This document shows, piece by piece, positions 47,748 to 55,279 of a stretch of 64,000 nt of DNA (positions are counted from its first letter, which is position 1; every line of letters starts with the position of its first letter). The notes beneath the pieces are model-generated. The model searched no databases, had not been told where the DNA came from, and saw only the letters and a list, made by a program, of their open reading frames with translations. Position numbers and translations under genes: made by a program. Source of the DNA: Paenibacillus rhizophilus. Its GTDB lineage: Bacteria; Bacillota; Bacilli; Paenibacillales; Paenibacillaceae. The DNA lies in contig NZ_RQPI01000009.1 in assembly GCF_003854965.1 (NCBI RefSeq), forward strand, positions 124,001 to 188,000. Reading direction: 5' to 3'.

Positions 47748-48470
47748 ATGGAGAACCTGAATTCCTGCAAGACACCCATTAAAGTGCTTTTGGCTGACGA
47801 CCATCAGCTGTTTAGAGAAGGACTCAAACGTATTTTGAATATGGAGGAAGATATCGAGGTCATCGGCGAGTGCGGCGACGGCATACAGGTATTGGAGTTC
47901 TGCAACCAGACTAAACCGGACATCGTGCTGATGGACATCAATATGCCGATTGAGAACGGCGTGGAGGCGACGGAAAAATTGAGGGAAATGTTCCCCGACG
48001 TCAAAGTGATTATTTTGTCCATCCATGATGATGAAAGCTACGTATTCGAAACGCTGCGAAAAGGCGCCAACGGTTATTTGCTGAAGGATATGGAAGCCGA
48101 GTCGCTGATCAATGCGATCCGGTCGGTTTGCGAGGGGCATGCCTTTATCCATCCCAAAGTGACGGGCAAGCTGATTAACCAGCTTCGGCGGATGACTTAC
48201 CTGAACGAAACGGGCGCGATTGCGGAAACTTCAGTGAAGGAAGCGGGAGTCAAGTTCGTGGCAGGGGACAACAATCCGCTGACCCGCCGCGAAGCCGAGG
48301 TGCTGCGACTGATGGCTGAAGGAAAGAGCAACAAGATGATCGGCGAATATTTGTTTATCAGCGAAAAGACGGTCAAAAACCATGTCAGCAGCATTTTGCA
48401 AAAAATGGAGGTTGACGACCGCACCCAGGCGGTTATCAATTCGATCAAATACGGTTGGGTAACGCTGTAA
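47748..48470 (+). CDS. degU: response regulator DegU
   Basis: 240 aa. The receiver domain (about 10-130) has LLADDHQLFREGLKRIL and the phospho-acceptor Asp in VLMDINMPIENG. The LuxR-type HTH follows (about 170-235; LTRREAEVLRLMAEGKSNKMI cut to LTRREAEVLRLMAEG). DegU controls degradative enzymes, motility and competence; unphosphorylated DegU helps ComK bind its promoter in B. subtilis. GGAAAGGAG sets ATG 47748. Confidence 0.95.
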   Translation: MENLNSCKTPIKVLLADDHQLFREGLKRILNMEEDIEVIGECGDGIQVLEFCNQTKPDIVLMDINMPIENGVEATEKLREMFPDVKVIILSIHDDESYVFETLRKGANGYLLKDMEAESLINAIRSVCEGHAFIHPKVTGKLINQLRRMTYLNETGAIAETSVKEAGVKFVAGDNNPLTRREAEVLRLMAEGKSNKMIGEYLFISEKTVKNHVSSILQKMEVDDRTQAVINSIKYGWVTL

Positions 48471-48563
48471 AATAGCCCCGAAAGCGCGTATCCGAAATTT
48501 TGCGCAAGTCACCTCTTCTCTTTTGCCGGCATATAGTGTTGGTATAAGAGGAGGTGCATCTCC

Positions 48564-49028
48564 ATGATGGCCCAGCTAATCTGGATTGGAGCCGTATATG
48601 CATCTGCGGTAATGTGCGTGCATGCGCTTAAATTCCGCGAAAAGATGCAGGCGGCCCGTGAGACGGGAAAATGGCTTCACTACATTCTGATTGCCCGCAA
48701 TCATGAATCTGTAGTGGAGGGGATCATCCGCGCGATGACGCTCCAGTCTTTTCTGACGGGGAAGCGGCTGCGGGTAACCTTTATGGACGACGGCTCAAGC
48801 GACGGGACGCTGCGGATTGTTTCCGGGCTGCGGGACGGCGGTTGTTCTCTGGATGTACGGATGTCGCGCGATGAGGACGGCCCTCTTCAAGAAGAGCGGA
48901 AAGCGCAGCCACCTTGGGGCGATAAAGATACCGTGATTGACTTGAGGCTGCCGGAGCATCCGATTCCGCTGCCGTTCATGCAGGCTGTAGGAAGCAGGGG
49001 ATTTCAATCGAAGCGCGGCAGGATGTAA
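48564..49028 (+). CDS. small glycosyltransferase-like protein (GT-A fold fragment)
   Basis: 154 aa. One N-terminal hydrophobic segment (about residues 4-20) precedes LHYILIARNHESVVEGIIRAM and RVTFMDDGSSDGTLRIVSGL. The MDDGSSDGT motif resembles the nucleotide-sugar site of GT2 glycosyltransferases. It stops well short of a full GT2 enzyme, so activity is doubtful. The ribosome site GAGGAGGTG is strong. It lies between degU and comFA; function unknown. Confidence 0.7.
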   Translation: MMAQLIWIGAVYASAVMCVHALKFREKMQAARETGKWLHYILIARNHESVVEGIIRAMTLQSFLTGKRLRVTFMDDGSSDGTLRIVSGLRDGGCSLDVRMSRDEDGPLQEERKAQPPWGDKDTVIDLRLPEHPIPLPFMQAVGSRGFQSKRGRM

Positions 49029-49074
49029 TACAATATCGATTAATGGATTCAATTCCATATCGGAGTTCTTGGTG

Positions 49075-49114
49075 AAGCACACTTTCCTAAATGTGGGGGA
49101 GTGTGCTTTTTTGT
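49075..49114 (+). terminator. terminator before comFA
   Basis: AAGCACACT pairs with AGTGTGCTT around a 17-nt loop that can itself pair weakly, followed by TTTT. Confidence 0.7.
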
Positions 49115-49146
49115 GTGGATGTTTGAAATGAAGAGGAGAGACGCAC

Positions 49147-50487
49147 ATGAGAGCTGCAGTATATACGGTCAAACAAAGAAAAAGTTGGGGCGCGTATCTC
49201 TCCATTGATCCAAGGGTGGATGCCCTGTGGTGGAAGGGATGCCTAAACCGGGAGGACAGCGGGGAGGCGCCTGCGGCAGAAAAGCTGATATTCCTCGGAG
49301 CGTCCCTGCCGCTGGGCTGGGCGGTAAAGCTGCGGACGAGCTTCTTTTACCGGAGGGAGATGGAGCAATGGAGCGAAGCGGCTTGGACAAGCTATGCGCG
49401 GGCGGTTCTGGAAACGGAGCTGGATAATGAGCAGGATATTTTGCGGGCTGGCGGTGGAAGTGTGAGCGTCATGGGAAAAGAGCCTGGGCCGATTGTTGCG
49501 GGTCGACAGGATCTGCCATCTCTGCAAAAGCTGCTGGACTATGCAGACTGGATCGCCAAGGCGCTGCGGGGCCGCTCTCTGCTCGAGTCCGAAATGGAAG
49601 CGCTGCTGACCGAGCGCTGCCCGGAGATGCTCGGCTGCTGGCGGAGCGCGGCCCAGCTGGCGTATCTGCAGGGGCAGATTCGCCTGGAGGCTGCTGTAGG
49701 GGCGCAGCCTGCGGGGGGAGCGGGAAGAGGGGGAGGGGAAGGCGCTGGGCGAATAGGATGGAGGAAAGGTGCCGAAAGAGTGGGGCGCAGGGAAGGTGCC
49801 GGGCAAGTGAAACGCCCGGGCAGCATGCTCGCCAGCGCCGCGCGGCTGCCGGCCCTGCGCGGCAGGCTTGCGCGGCGCTTCGCCGCCGCGCCCGCTCACC
49901 CGCGCTGCCTGCGCTGCGGCAGCGCCGCCACGGGCCGCACGGCCTGCGCCGCGTGCGGCCTGGCCGGCTGCGCCTACTGCGAGGCCTGCCTCGCGCTGGG
50001 GCGCAGCCGGGCTTGCGCGCTGCTGCTGCGCGGCGCAGCGCTTCCGGCCGTGCGGGGCACGGCCTCCATGGACCCCGCCGGGCTGCAGCGCCGGTGGGGC
50101 TTAAGCGCGGCGCAGGCGGAGGCCGCCGGCGCTGCGCTGGGGTTTCTCGCGGAGCCGCGTGCGGGCTCCGCCTCCGGCCGCCCCGAGCGGTTCCTGCTCT
50201 GGGCGGTGACGGGAGCGGGGAAGACGGAGATGATCTTCCCGCTCCTTGAAGCCGTGCTCGCCGCAGGCGGGCGGGCGCTCGTGGCGACGCCGCGGCGCGA
50301 CGTCGTGCTGGAGCTTGCGCCGCGCCTCGCTAAGGCGTTCCCGGCGGAGAGCATCGCCGTGCTTTACGACGGCAGCCGGGACCGCTGGGCTGAGGGCCGG
50401 CTGGCCCTCGCGACTACGCATCAGCTGCTGCGGTTCTACCAAGGATTCGATCTGGTCATTATCGATGAGCTGGATGCATTACCATAG
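49147..50487 (+). pseudogene. comFA: comFA, cut by prophage integration (5' part)
   Basis: 446 codons remain. ComFA is a membrane-associated helicase that helps pull single-stranded DNA into the cell during transformation. Visible are an N-terminal ComFA region, a Gly/Arg-rich insert (about 185-225), the four-cysteine zinc motif (CLRCGS...CAACG...CAYCEAC, about 255-280), Walker A AVTGAGKTEMIF and Walker B VIIDELDA. The stop comes three codons after Walker B, where the Firmicute protein normally goes on with the rest of the helicase core (motifs III-VI). AT-rich phage DNA starts here. The rest of the gene should lie beyond the window at attR. Very GC-rich between 49,700 and 50,350. Confidence 0.88.
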
Positions 50488-50505
50488 ATACCAAACTACA
50501 CACGA
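50460..50505. other. attL, left prophage attachment site
   Basis: The comFA reading frame stops matching after GATGAGCTGGATGCATTACC, and the integrase gene ends 20 bp further on. Serine integrases cross over at a short core, which should be within about 50,470-50,490. The exact dinucleotide needs attR, which is not in the window. Confidence 0.65.
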
Positions 50506-51990
50506 TTAATTGAATACAACACTCTCGATAGAGGCAGGAATGAACTTCCCTTTCTTTCCATGAGCCTTATCCACAGGTGTGTATAACTTTATTTCCTTGA
50601 ATATATCCAAAATCAAATCATGCTTATCTTTGTCTTCCATCAGCGGCCACAACTCCGGAAGATCATAAATGATATCACTTGGCGCTGTGAGCGATTCTGA
50701 GGACATTTCAGGCATCTTCTCTAGTTCAGCCATGATAATGTCCTCATTCGCTTTTTCGTCGGCGTTATGCTCTCTGAGTTCGTCCTGAGATATGAGATCA
50801 TCTGCATACATGCGCTGCCATTTCTTACGTCGCTCTCTAACTTTCTGAAGCTCCTTATTCAGATCATCACGCAGCGATTCGTTTGGATCTTCCTCCGCGG
50901 TTACGGATATCTCCCGAATAACATTATGGTCAATCGTTAATTTACCTTCGATCCATTCCATTAGTAATTTTTCTACAAGCTCCTGCCGAAACATCGGCAT
51001 GGTGCATCCTTTACCTGTTTGCCGGTTGGCGCAGATGTAAGATGTTATTTTGTTATAGCTTCCGTCTTTCCGCTTATTCTGATGATACCTACCTGACATC
51101 TTCGATCCGCACTTACCGCATATTAAAACACCGGAAAACCAATATTCCCTCGATTTAGAGTATCCGTCGAATGACCGGCGATGCATTTCTGCCTTATGCT
51201 CTTCGTATTCCTCCCAGGTGAACAGTTTTTCGTTGTCGGATTCCTGCACGATAAGATCCACAACGCCCTCCTTCTTGCGGCTTGCATATTTCCCGTTAGA
51301 CTTCTTTGTTCCATACCGCAGCTTACCAGCATAATATGGGTTGTCCAAAATGTACCATACCGGGAAGGCGCTCCATTTAAACCCTCTACGGTATTTCCCC
51401 ATGCCGTTAAGCTTAATGGCTATGGCCTTTATTCCGTCGCCTTCCATGTAAAATCTGCGAAGCAACCTGATCTGTGCGGCCTCTTCTTCAACTAGCTTAC
51501 CGCTTTTATCGTATCCAAACGGAACGGGTCCACCTGGTCGCCGTCCCTCCATTACCATTTGTTCCATACCGAACCGTACGCGCTCTGCTGTGTTCTCTCG
51601 CTCCCACTGAGCGATATCTGCAACCAGACGGATAAATAGCCTTCCTGTAGCTGTGCGCGTCTCAAACGACTCTGTGCAAGATTGGAACTTAACTGAGTGC
51701 GCTTCGAACATCTTCAGCAGATGGTCGCAGTCATTAGATGACCTAGTCATGCGGTCAAGCTTGTACACCAAGACAACATCGAACAGTTTCTGTTTCACAT
51801 CACCGATCATACGTTGCATCTCAGGCCGTTTCAGGTCCTTTGCAGACCATCCGTCATCTATGTATACCTCAGTTACTTCCCAGTCCTGAGAGTCCGCATA
51901 GGCCAGCAGACGGCGCTTCTGCGCGTCAATTGAAAATCCCTCGTTCGCCTGTTCATCCGTGGAAACCCTGATATAGATTGCTGCTTTCAT
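50506..51990 (-). CDS. int: large serine recombinase (phage integrase)
   Basis: 494 aa. The N-terminal resolvase domain has YIRVSTDEQ (catalytic Ser near residue 9), the YKLDRMTR motif and the RLFIRLVADIAQWERENTAERV helix, shortened here to AQWERENTAERV. The recombinase domain (about 160-270; GPVPFGY, ILDNPYYAG) and a zinc ribbon (LICGKCGSKM...CANR..GC) follow, then a C-terminal coiled-coil (about 375-440). ATG 51990 has AAGGAG upstream; the GTG at 51999 is too close. It would catalyse attP x attB at comFA and, with a directionality factor not identified here, excision. Confidence 0.95.
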   Translation of the reverse strand: MKAAIYIRVSTDEQANEGFSIDAQKRRLLAYADSQDWEVTEVYIDDGWSAKDLKRPEMQRMIGDVKQKLFDVVLVYKLDRMTRSSNDCDHLLKMFEAHSVKFQSCTESFETRTATGRLFIRLVADIAQWERENTAERVRFGMEQMVMEGRRPGGPVPFGYDKSGKLVEEEAAQIRLLRRFYMEGDGIKAIAIKLNGMGKYRRGFKWSAFPVWYILDNPYYAGKLRYGTKKSNGKYASRKKEGVVDLIVQESDNEKLFTWEEYEEHKAEMHRRSFDGYSKSREYWFSGVLICGKCGSKMSGRYHQNKRKDGSYNKITSYICANRQTGKGCTMPMFRQELVEKLLMEWIEGKLTIDHNVIREISVTAEEDPNESLRDDLNKELQKVRERRKKWQRMYADDLISQDELREHNADEKANEDIIMAELEKMPEMSSESLTAPSDIIYDLPELWPLMEDKDKHDLILDIFKEIKLYTPVDKAHGKKGKFIPASIESVVFN

Positions 51991-52044
51991 CCTTGTCACT
52001 CCTTAGTCTCTCTATGCCTGTATTGTAGGTGAGGTACAGCAAAA

Positions 52045-52080
52045 AGACCATACCCATATTTAGGTACGGTCTGATATAAT
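52045..52080 (+). promoter_or_regulatory. palindrome and extended -10 promoter for the toxin
   Basis: AGACCATACC (52045-52054) and GGTACGGTCT (52063-52072) form an inverted repeat with one mismatch. TGATATAAT (52072-52080) follows as an extended -10. The layout suggests a regulated promoter of the small toxin gene, or a shared operator with the leftward integrase. Confidence 0.55.
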
Positions 52081-52138
52081 AGGCGAGTACAACGGCATAA
52101 GGGCGGTCGGCTAGTCTCCCGGAAGGGAGGTGATGCCC

Positions 52139-52222
52139 GTGGAGGTGAAAGACACACTAATGTTGATGATTCAATTTTCAACGCTGGTGATTTTGATTCT
52201 TTCCTTCAACAAAAAGAAATAG
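52139..52222 (+). CDS. holin-like type I toxin peptide
   Basis: 27 aa, single membrane helix with a basic C-terminus (SFNKKK). The start MEVKDTLMLMIQFS and the layout fit the 'putative holin-like toxin' (Hol_Tox) peptides of Firmicutes, which belong with type I toxin-antitoxin pairs. GTG 52139 has AAGGGAGG eight nt upstream; ATG 52133 is nearly on the box. Too short for usual gene callers. Its antidote would be an antisense RNA over the 3' end. Confidence 0.75.
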   Translation: MEVKDTLMLMIQFSTLVILILSFNKKK

Positions 52223-52330
52223 ACCGCCCCGACCAAGGATAGCGGTCTATCTTTGACCCAGTTCCGAGCCGACCGCTCTTATAGCGGGTTGTACATTGGA
52301 GTCGTGTTAGCGCACGGCTCCTTCTTTAGT
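52219..52330 (-). ncRNA. candidate antisense RNA antitoxin region
   Basis: ATAGACCGC and GCGGTCTAT (52219-52251) form a stem that, read on the minus strand, is followed by TTTCTTTTTG inside the toxin gene, so it can end a leftward RNA. A possible -10 (TATAAG on the minus strand near 52,280) lies upstream. On the plus strand GGAGTCGTG / CACGGCTCC (52298-52321) with TTCTTT could end the toxin mRNA. The overlap of both RNAs is the usual type I layout. The RNA itself is inferred. Confidence 0.4.
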
Positions 52331-52381
52331 TTATCTTAGCATAGGAGGGTTTATGCATCAAGGTATTGTGAACTAAACTTA

Positions 52382-53056
52382 TTACTTTGCTGAAATGATT
52401 GTCCCATTTATTTCTCCCTCTATTCGATCAATTTCAGCTTGATAATCTCTAAGCCCACCTTTATATCCTACATAACTTACTCTTGCCATTGTAACAGGAT
52501 CACTTGTTACTCTTTCATTAAATATTTCACTCCTAGATTTACCTTCCGTTACAAAAAAATTATCTGGCGTGTCTTTGCTTGCATTCATGAACATGTCTTT
52601 TATGTTATCTGATGAAGAAAGTAAGTAATTATAAAGATTTTTATATTGAATATTTGTACTCCATTTATCTGAATTTTTTTTAATACTATCATTCAAATTC
52701 TCTGCTTCAATCAATTTAGACTTAGCTTCTCCCTGATCTAAATTATATAGAAATGTGTCATAACCATTTCCTAACTGTTTCAACTTTATGTATATTACAT
52801 CAAAATCATTTTTAAATTGGTTGAATTCTTTTATATCATTCTCTTTATTTAGAGAAATTTCTGCGCGCTCCTTTAGGGAAATTGCATCTTTATCATTTGG
52901 CTCTTCTATCAACGCCAAATCGAAGTAATTAATCGCATCTTCAAACTTTTTATCAATCAACGCATCTTTACCATTCCTCATATATTTGTCAAATGAATTT
53001 TCAGCACAAGAAGTGATAAAAAAAGCAACGAACAACAAAATTATCATTTTTCTCAT
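52382..53056 (-). CDS. prophage lipoprotein with TPR-like repeat
   Basis: 224 aa. A lipoprotein signal peptide (MRKMIILLFVAFFITSC, lipobox ITSC with Cys near residue 17). Next is a TPR-like helical pair (GKDALIDKKFEDAINYFDLAL and NDKDAISLKERAE) and a long charged helical tail. AT-rich. ATG 53056 has AAGGTGG upstream. It lies between the integrase and the lysogeny genes, a usual place for genes expressed by the lysogen. It may alter the cell surface (superinfection exclusion is possible) but no homologue is recognised. Confidence 0.75.
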   Translation of the reverse strand: MRKMIILLFVAFFITSCAENSFDKYMRNGKDALIDKKFEDAINYFDLALIEEPNDKDAISLKERAEISLNKENDIKEFNQFKNDFDVIYIKLKQLGNGYDTFLYNLDQGEAKSKLIEAENLNDSIKKNSDKWSTNIQYKNLYNYLLSSSDNIKDMFMNASKDTPDNFFVTEGKSRSEIFNERVTSDPVTMARVSYVGYKGGLRDYQAEIDRIEGEINGTIISAK

Positions 53057-53221
53057 TAACGCATCCACCTTTATTATTTTCGCATCGGCTGCGGAATTTG
53101 CTATACATTTATTTCTCGGCATTTCCCACGAATTACTTTAATTTACTTGGTATATTTTACGCAATGATAATATCATCTCTCCTGTTTAATATGGTAATAA
53201 ATACTGAAGACAGGAGCAGGC

Positions 53222-53557
53222 ATGAAAATACCGGTAGTACGCAGCATAACAACAGGGGATCAAGACAAGGATTTTGTCGAAATAGACCTTGTCAAAGATG
53301 TGAAATTTATTTCAAAGAGCAAAAAAACGAATAATTCTGCTGATGTCCTCGAATATCACACCTCATTTGGTTCATTTTACTCTTTAACCACGCTTCATGA
53401 AGCCAAACTTTCCTACCTAAAATACGGCTTCCAATCCTTTGATTCTTCCACACTTGTAAATGTAAGCAAGATTAAGGAAACTATCCCCTTAGATAAAGGC
53501 ACTAAAATCGTCTTTACTGACAACAGTTACGAAACCGTTCGTAAGAAGCTTAAATAA
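53222..53557 (+). CDS. stand-alone LytTR DNA-binding protein
   Basis: 111 aa, the size of one LytTR domain with no receiver domain. The pattern V.FISKSKK...VLEYHTSFGSFYSLTTLHEAKL, then YGFQSFDSSTLVNVSKIKE matches the LytTR fold (key parts VLEYHT, SFYSLTTL, STLVNVSKI). LytTR proteins (AgrA, ComE) often control quorum-sensing and competence operons. GGAG lies upstream. No cognate target was identified. Confidence 0.75.
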   Translation: MKIPVVRSITTGDQDKDFVEIDLVKDVKFISKSKKTNNSADVLEYHTSFGSFYSLTTLHEAKLSYLKYGFQSFDSSTLVNVSKIKETIPLDKGTKIVFTDNSYETVRKKLK

Positions 53558-53752
53558 TATGTATTGTCAAGACACTTAAATGGGGGTGAGGGTCAGTTTC
53601 AACCCCTTAATTCGACATTTTGTGACAGTAAATATCTGTTATTCTAGTTTTACAGAAATAACCTCAATTACTTTTTTAGGAATAGTGGATTGTAAATACA
53701 TATTTGTGCAGGGTGTGTTAGATTTATCAGACGAGTCATAAATAGCGCTACC

Positions 53753-53772
53753 ACTTCACTAGGTAGTGAAGT
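53753..53772. repeat. perfect 20-bp palindrome
   Basis: ACTTCACTA-GG-TAGTGAAGT, arms of 9 bp with a 2-bp centre. The centre is too short for a hairpin terminator, so a protein-binding site is more likely. It lies in the 251-bp gap between the convergent LytTR and HTH genes; I see no gene in this gap. Confidence 0.7.
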
Positions 53773-53808
53773 TCTCGCCGGGTCGGAGCAGCAAATGCCG
53801 CTCATTAC

Positions 53809-54021
53809 CTACTGCTTAACAAAATCATAGAGATCGTCGATATAGCAACCAATGGCCTTTGCGATCGTTGCTGCCGTAGCAAGCATCATTACTTTCCGAT
53901 TGTTCGCATAATCGGAAATTGCAGATTCACTAATTCCAGTAACTTCGCTTAACCATTGCTGGTTTCTCTTGATTTCTCTAAGCCTTTGTTTCAGTAGGCA
54001 TCGACCAGGTTTGTAGCCCAT
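53809..54021 (-). CDS. small XRE-type HTH protein
   Basis: 70 aa. The HTH is in NQQWLSEVTGISESAISDYAN (core WLSEVTGISESAISDY), followed by IAKAIGCYIDDLYDF. A single-domain Cro/CI-like regulator with no oligomerisation domain. It is transcribed away from a strong divergent promoter region at 54,059-54,099. Confidence 0.85.
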   Translation of the reverse strand: MGYKPGRCLLKQRLREIKRNQQWLSEVTGISESAISDYANNRKVMMLATAATIAKAIGCYIDDLYDFVKQ

Positions 54022-54058
54022 GATCGTGCCTCTCTTTTACAATTATGCATTTTATGGT

Positions 54059-54099
54059 TTTACAAGAACATTCGTTCGCACTATAATAAAAATGCAAAC
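54059..54099 (+). promoter_or_regulatory. promoter with operator-like repeat
   Basis: TTTACA (54059-54064), 17 bp, TATAAT (54082-54087): near consensus, pointing right. CGTTCGCA (54073-54080) and TGCAAACG (54092-54099) are near-perfect inverted repeats that bracket the -10. It can drive the 45-aa gene at 54132. Confidence 0.7.
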
Positions 54100-54131
54100 G
54101 AGAAATGCGACGCAAACAGGAGATGACTTAA

Positions 54132-54269
54132 ATGACAGAAACAGATGAAGCAAAAATTGATGTTAGAGTATTCTTCCAGGACATTTCCGATTTGCCAGAA
54201 GAATTAAAAAATAGAATTAATTCTTTTCTTTCAGCTCTCGACGAGCGGAAATCACGCCTCGAGCGATAG
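54132..54269 (+). CDS. 45-aa acidic peptide antisense to the repressor 3' end
   Basis: 45 aa, starts MTETDEAKIDVRVFFQDISD and ends in a charged helix SALDERKSRLER. AGGAGA about 9 nt upstream and a strong promoter support expression. The last 53 bp overlap the end of the CI-type gene on the other strand. No family recognised; it could be a small antirepressor or an antagonist of a neighbouring HTH protein, which is speculation. Confidence 0.6.
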   Translation: MTETDEAKIDVRVFFQDISDLPEELKNRINSFLSALDERKSRLER

Positions 54270-54873
54270 CGAAGAATTCTATTTTTTCTTCTTTTGTTAG
54301 TTTCATTCCATCGTAATACAACTCAACTTCATTAATTAAATTTTCGTCAGAAAGATCAATACTTACTTTGGCATCTCCTGAAAATGCATTTAAAAAATCA
54401 AAGAATTGTTTATTAGTCTTAATAACATCGTCATTGTCACCCATGAATTCTTTTAACATTTCTATTTTCTCGAACAAGTTTAATGAATTTATGTAGTCTT
54501 CAAAAGATTTTTTAGTTGTTAATCCTAATTTATTTCTATCTTCTTCATTAAAATCTTCGTATTTAAACGTTTCTTCTACCATATCATTAACTAAATCTAT
54601 AAATGTATCATCCACAATTGGTTGTAAGTCTTTAGGGAATTTGTCTTTTACATCTTCTATATATCCAGCTCTAACCATCAATTCATCATAATCTACACCT
54701 AGAGGCTTCGATAACTTTTGAAGTATATCTGGTGATGGTACCCCCCTATTCCCCCTTTCGACTTGTGAAATATACGAGTGAGAAACTCCTGAGTAAGTAT
54801 CTAGTTGTCTAATTGTTAATTTTCTTTCTTTCCGCTTATCCCTCAAATATTTTCCAAATTCTACATTATTCAA
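54217..54873 (-). CDS. CI-type prophage repressor (HTH-XRE)
   Basis: 218 aa from TTG 54873 (AAGAGGTGG upstream; the open frame to 54948 has no site). N-terminal XRE HTH: LTIRQLDTYSGVSHSYISQV (about residues 18-37), then RGNRGVPSPDILQKLSKPLG. The C-terminal 140 residues are acidic and helical, with no S24 (LexA/CI self-cleaving) Ser/Lys motif and no HExxH metalloprotease. Induction must therefore differ from the lambda type. It is divergent from the Cro-like gene. Confidence 0.88.
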   Translation of the reverse strand: MNNVEFGKYLRDKRKERKLTIRQLDTYSGVSHSYISQVERGNRGVPSPDILQKLSKPLGVDYDELMVRAGYIEDVKDKFPKDLQPIVDDTFIDLVNDMVEETFKYEDFNEEDRNKLGLTTKKSFEDYINSLNLFEKIEMLKEFMGDNDDVIKTNKQFFDFLNAFSGDAKVSIDLSDENLINEVELYYDGMKLTKEEKIEFFAIARGVISARRELKEKN

Positions 54874-54942
54874 TTGTAACCACCTCTTAATATAGTATAG
54901 ACACAATTGCAAACATAATAAAAATAAAAAATAAAAAAGTGG

Positions 54943-55003
54943 TTGCAACTGTGATCAAAATGGAGTATGATTTGTTTACAAAAGGAAACACACAAAAGTA
55001 AAC
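54943..55003 (+). promoter_or_regulatory. rightward early promoter and operators
   Basis: TTGCAA (54943-54948), 17 bp, TATGAT (54966-54971). GTTGCAAC around the -35 is a palindrome, and TTGCAAAC recurs near 54,907. GTTTAC (54974-54979) and GTAAAC (54998-55003) form a wider inverted repeat after the start site. It is the PR-like control region between repressor and Cro. Confidence 0.65.
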
Positions 55004-55020
55004 AGAAAGGAGATGAGAAT

Positions 55021-55266
55021 ATGAAAATCCAAGTTAAGGATGCTCAAGTTATCTTGGAACTTATGATTAAAAAGGGACAGAGCCAGCGACAATTTGCTAA
55101 AGAAATTGATGTATCTAGCCCTTACTTTAGCCAGATTCTCAATGGTAACAGGAATCCTGGACCAGCAATCGCCAAGAAAATTTGCGACGCTCTTGATGCT
55201 AAGTTTGATGATATTTTTTTTATCAACAATGGTTACAAAAGTGAACAAAAATCTAAAAGTGCATAA
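55021..55266 (+). CDS. Cro-like HTH-XRE protein
   Basis: 81 aa. The HTH is SQRQFAKEIDVSSPYFSQIL, followed by NGNRNPGPAIAKKICDALD. First gene of the rightward early operon. AAAGGAGATG sets ATG 55021. It should oppose the CI-type repressor. Confidence 0.88.
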   Translation: MKIQVKDAQVILELMIKKGQSQRQFAKEIDVSSPYFSQILNGNRNPGPAIAKKICDALDAKFDDIFFINNGYKSEQKSKSA

Positions 55267-55279
55267 GGAGTGATAATGT

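Noticed and set aside
49147..50487. simple frameshift or nonsense mutation in comFA
   Set aside because: Sequence after the stop does not continue comFA in any frame; it changes to AT-rich DNA ending in an integrase gene, so insertion explains it better.
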